DNA of 26,954 nt from Clostridium sp. (GTDB lineage Bacteria; Bacillota_A; Clostridia; Lachnospirales; Lachnospiraceae), in contig JAMPAW010000034.1 of assembly GCA_023666975.1 (NCBI GenBank), positions 1 through 26,954 on the forward strand, given 5' to 3'. Under the pieces are notes generated by a model. The model was not told where the DNA came from, ran no database searches, and saw only the letters and a program-made list of their open reading frames with translations. Numbering within the stretch: position 1 is the first letter of the stretch; every line of letters begins with the position of its first letter. Positions 25,301-26,954 of this stretch are shown here, one piece after another. The translations under genes were made by a program, and so were the position numbers.

Positions 25301-26954
25301 TTTGAAATCCAGACAGCGGAAAATGCTGAACCATTGGTGTTGGAAGCCCAAAAGGCAGAAACGGGAAATCTTTATACTGCCGATTTGACGGAGGAAATGC
25401 TTGCAGGCATTGGACAGACTAGTACAGGTATTATTAAACTGGTAGCAGATGAGCAGATATTAGGACAGGCAAAATTCATTAACTTTAATAAAGATGCGGA
25501 CGTAATGCCACAGTACATCATTGACAATTTTGAATACTATTATGGTAATGACGGGCTGTTGCAGAGTAAATGGGGTTCTGTTAATGCAGCAGCAGGCTGC
25601 AGTGCATCCATAGCATTAAATGAGACGAAAGTAGAAGGAGATTATAGCGGTGCATTTTCTTATGAGCTTGCATATAAGGGAACCGAAGTTTATGCCGGTG
25701 GTCTTGGAAGATCATTTGATGCGGATAAGGCCGATTTCTCTGAATATAATGCCATTTCTATGTGGGTAAAACCGGATGGAAACGGACAGAAGATGGTTAT
25801 CCAGTTAAACGGTAGTTATGAGGCATATCTGACAGAATTTGTAAAGGGTACAGAAGCGAAATATGTAACCATTCCGTTCAGTAAATTTATTAAGAAGAAT
25901 GGAACGGAGGCGGTTGACTCGTCAAATCTTACCAGTTTCATGCTGTGGTGTAACTCTGTACCGGAAAATTATGCGGACAAAGAAGAGAACGGAAATTATA
26001 CCGTTTCAGGTACCATTCTGTTTGATGATATTAAGGCAGTTAAAATCAGTGCGGAAGACCTTGAAAAGGTAGATGCAAATGGGCTGATTATTTCAGATGA
26101 AGCACTCGAGGATTTATCCGGTGAAAAGCGAGCTGATAAGCAAGCTGCAGATGAAGTGACGGAACTGATTGAAGCAATCAAAGATGTCAAATATGACGAT
26201 GCCAGCAAGACGGCAATTGAGACGGCAAGAAAAGCATATGATGCATTGACGGCAGCACAGAAAGAACTGGTATCTGAGGACACCTTAAAGAAGCTGACCG
26301 ATGCAGAAAAGAGTTATGCTGACCAGAAGAAAGCAGCAGAGGATGCGGCGGCAGCGGCAACCGAGGCTGACAAGACGGCAGCGGCAAATGTAACGGCAGC
26401 CATTGAAGCTATTAAAGATGTTGAGTATAATGATGCCAGCAAGGCAGCAATTGAGGCAGCCAGAAATGCTTATAACGCACTGACTGACGCACAGAAGGCA
26501 CTGATATCTGCTGATGTCTTGAAGAAGCTGACAGACGCAGAGGCCGTATATGCGCAGAAGAAAACAGAGGCAGAGACACCGGTAAAAGCACCGGCTCTTG
26601 AGGCTTCCAAGAATGCAACAAACGCAATCACGGTTAAGTGGAATGCAACAGAAGGTGCAGCAGGCTACAATGTATATGTGGCTTCAAAGAAGACTTATGT
26701 CAAAGTGGGAAGCACGACTTCTACATCTTATAAGATTAGCAAGGTGAACAAGAAGAAGTTAAAGGCTGCAACCACTTATCAGGTGAAAGTCGTTGCCTAC
26801 GATAAAGATAACAAAGAGATTGCAGGTTCCGAGTTACTGCTGGAGACTGCAACTGCTCCGGCAAAGGTGAAGATTTCTTCCGTTAGCAGCAAATCTTCTA
26901 AAAAAGCGACACTGAAGTGGAAGAAAGTATCCGGTGCATCAGGATATGAGGTGT
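22361..26954 (+). CDS. Secreted multimodular GH26 endo-beta-1,4-mannanase, 3' end outside window
   Basis: Extracellular endomannanase; 1531 codons are in the window with no stop. A signal peptide (about 1-38) ends near YVQAA. Two unassigned beta modules follow (about 43-186 and 190-335), then a CBM27-like mannan-binding module (348-525), and the GH26 barrel (about 545-910) with acid/base Glu725 in FRPFHEN and nucleophile Glu835 in AIAETGIR. After it come a beta domain (925-1045), a CBM23-like module (1055-1228), two helical repeats (about 1255-1403) and fibronectin-type repeats (from about 1409). It makes oligosaccharides for the cytosolic enzymes upstream. AGGAGG is 7 bases before the ATG. 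Codons 29-32 contain a ten-G run. A cell-wall anchor may lie beyond the window. Confidence 0.93.
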   Translation, partial: MRRKTIKKKLVAIGLATAMALSVITIPNTGGGYVQAAGSEEPVWTSSEKVVFNTETDATWTDTTMASSLDYALGTSVKVTAKVTVDGDVSKLDGQEDTEAAGNWNLIQIISVLKTGSLYTQASTADLKTADFTNGVAEIEFTGYATPDDAKTPLSGNLSEIIFKYNAHNYEGNITISDVKVYTESAEASVLWSADGKETNEVDFTTCEDENAAWDDPLSAGFTGNGETIPAGSTLKFTMTVDADAYTSLGDGSIKLEAGFFNEQDNWETMVKLGWPEYNASTFAENKDGTYSAKVEMSFTSAVEKFHSVLIRGVGLTFVGKVALSDISITKSGDVVLTPQDPTVVATFDEGIEGWAGEPGWDYSHGKAEPTLDDGGNKIESAEVAWDENSQSLKMTVDYSKDDGSGWSEAKVKGTFEAVDVSNYNLVSFTLRYPSSMETVRTKFFMSDPTGEVTVLDAEGSFRSKTVKDLGNGWSTVTIRGEFQPKDVEVDSLTIGIVGPYEDLTDVYIDDVTIGQLDASEDYVEITTKVKKTVDKADISQMATTVKLVDAEATAATKALAAYLAGLQESNQVLFGHQNSTFRSVRDNGVTSDIKDITGSEAGLFGIDTLALAGMEVSKKTRQEALDASIAASKKAYNGGSIITLSCHMPNFTNSKIKATGDEQYPYDFTNCDFNESKDLTPCADYILEGGEYNPQFNAYLDIIADYALALQTDGIPVLFRPFHENSGGWFWWGTSTSAESYKAMWRYMVNYLQDKGVHNFLYVYSPNGPFSSENVYLERWPGDEYVDVVGFDYYDDYADVDVYTGDNFFEALAASCQVVAGIAQKKGKIPAIAETGIRVTGAGKDSLMVTGNPTTGHDWYNKVIDTAVSKGIPYFLLWANFDSANFFVPYKYNETLGQEMINEFISSYNNTKSIFGNGTNFYTTGDSGAADAAISKAGDVTLTGYSTELTGYMIAPKDYAVIKEAYSLKASVKNAQKVSFEIQTAENAEPLVLEAQKAETGNLYTADLTEEMLAGIGQTSTGIIKLVADEQILGQAKFINFNKDADVMPQYIIDNFEYYYGNDGLLQSKWGSVNAAAGCSASIALNETKVEGDYSGAFSYELAYKGTEVYAGGLGRSFDADKADFSEYNAISMWVKPDGNGQKMVIQLNGSYEAYLTEFVKGTEAKYVTIPFSKFIKKNGTEAVDSSNLTSFMLWCNSVPENYADKEENGNYTVSGTILFDDIKAVKISAEDLEKVDANGLIISDEALEDLSGEKRADKQAADEVTELIEAIKDVKYDDASKTAIETARKAYDALTAAQKELVSEDTLKKLTDAEKSYADQKKAAEDAAAAATEADKTAAANVTAAIEAIKDVEYNDASKAAIEAARNAYNALTDAQKALISADVLKKLTDAEAVYAQKKTEAETPVKAPALEASKNATNAITVKWNATEGAAGYNVYVASKKTYVKVGSTTSTSYKISKVNKKKLKAATTYQVKVVAYDKDNKEIAGSELLLETATAPAKVKISSVSSKSSKKATLKWKKVSGASGYEV
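22447..22456 (+). repeat. Ten-G homopolymer in the mannanase signal peptide
   Basis: Ten consecutive G encode the end of Thr29 and Gly30-Gly32. The frame is open with ten. Nine would end at a TAG about 40 codons on; eleven would end at a TGA about 8 codons on. Such tracts are slippage-prone contingency sites in other bacteria; the role here is inference, and a sequencing length error is possible. Confidence 0.7.
26152..26570 (+). repeat. Two tandem helical repeats in the mannanase
   Basis: The DNA and protein repeat with a period of about 240 bases. Shared blocks are IEAIKDV, DDASK/NDASK, AYDALTAAQK/AYNALTDAQK and LKKLTDAE, at 26152-26325 and 26393-26570, separated by an Ala-rich linker. They probably form a coiled helical spacer that holds catalytic modules away from the cell wall. 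Confidence 0.7.

Noticed and set aside
23346..26627. Several minus-strand open frames rich in Pro, Leu and Ser
   Set aside because: All are shadows of the GH26 gene, which is open throughout with recognisable domains.

Overview
The window looks like chromosomal DNA of a gut-type anaerobic Firmicute, most likely a Lachnospiraceae member close to Roseburia or Eubacterium. The evidence is the moderately AT-rich sequence, strong AGGAGG-type ribosome binding sites, a CotF-like spore-coat protein, an [FeFe]-hydrogenase-like sensor, and a beta-mannan gene set of the kind known from Roseburia intestinalis. The genus is inference; no rRNA or tRNA gene was seen.

Left part (1-9.9 kb) is a mixed accessory/housekeeping stretch. 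It holds a divergent aldo/keto reductase (cut by the window edge) and LysR regulator, a SRPBCC protein, a large membrane-anchored alpha/beta hydrolase, and a CotF-like ferritin-fold protein. A run of small genes follows: a two-helix membrane protein, a GNAT acetyltransferase, a MntA-HepT (MNT-HEPN) toxin-antitoxin pair, a 152-aa unknown and a 37-aa membrane peptide. Then come an 84-aa unknown coupled to a two-domain polyphosphate:AMP phosphotransferase, and a stand-alone SCP2 protein.

Middle (9.9-11.9 kb, minus strand) is a 652-aa soluble protein that joins a 2[4Fe-4S] ferredoxin domain, an H-cluster-type hydrogenase domain, an extra Fe-S motif and a chemoreceptor signalling hairpin. It is probably a redox or H2 sensor feeding the chemotaxis array.

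Right part (12.2 kb to the end, all plus strand) is a beta-mannan utilization locus: CE2 esterase, LacI regulator, GH130_2 mannooligosaccharide phosphorylase, mannobiose 2-epimerase, GH130_1 mannosylglucose phosphorylase, CE17 esterase, phosphohexomutase, mannose-6-phosphate isomerase, and a very large secreted multimodular GH26 endomannanase that runs off the window. Inferred flow: GH26 cuts mannan outside the cell, and oligosaccharides enter through a transporter not in this window. CE2 and CE17 then remove acetyl groups. GH130_2 releases mannose-1-phosphate down to mannobiose, the epimerase makes mannosyl-glucose, and GH130_1 splits it into mannose-1-phosphate and glucose. The mutase and isomerase lead to fructose-6-phosphate.

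Regulatory signals are unusually readable. The GH130_2 promoter carries two near-identical palindromes, one between -35 and -10 and one just downstream, as expected for LacI repression. A strong terminator-like hairpin lies inside the operon before the epimerase, and its 3' arm can also pair with the epimerase ribosome binding site. A run of ten G lies in the signal-peptide codons of the GH26 gene, so a change of one base would switch the enzyme off, which makes it a candidate phase-variable mannanase.
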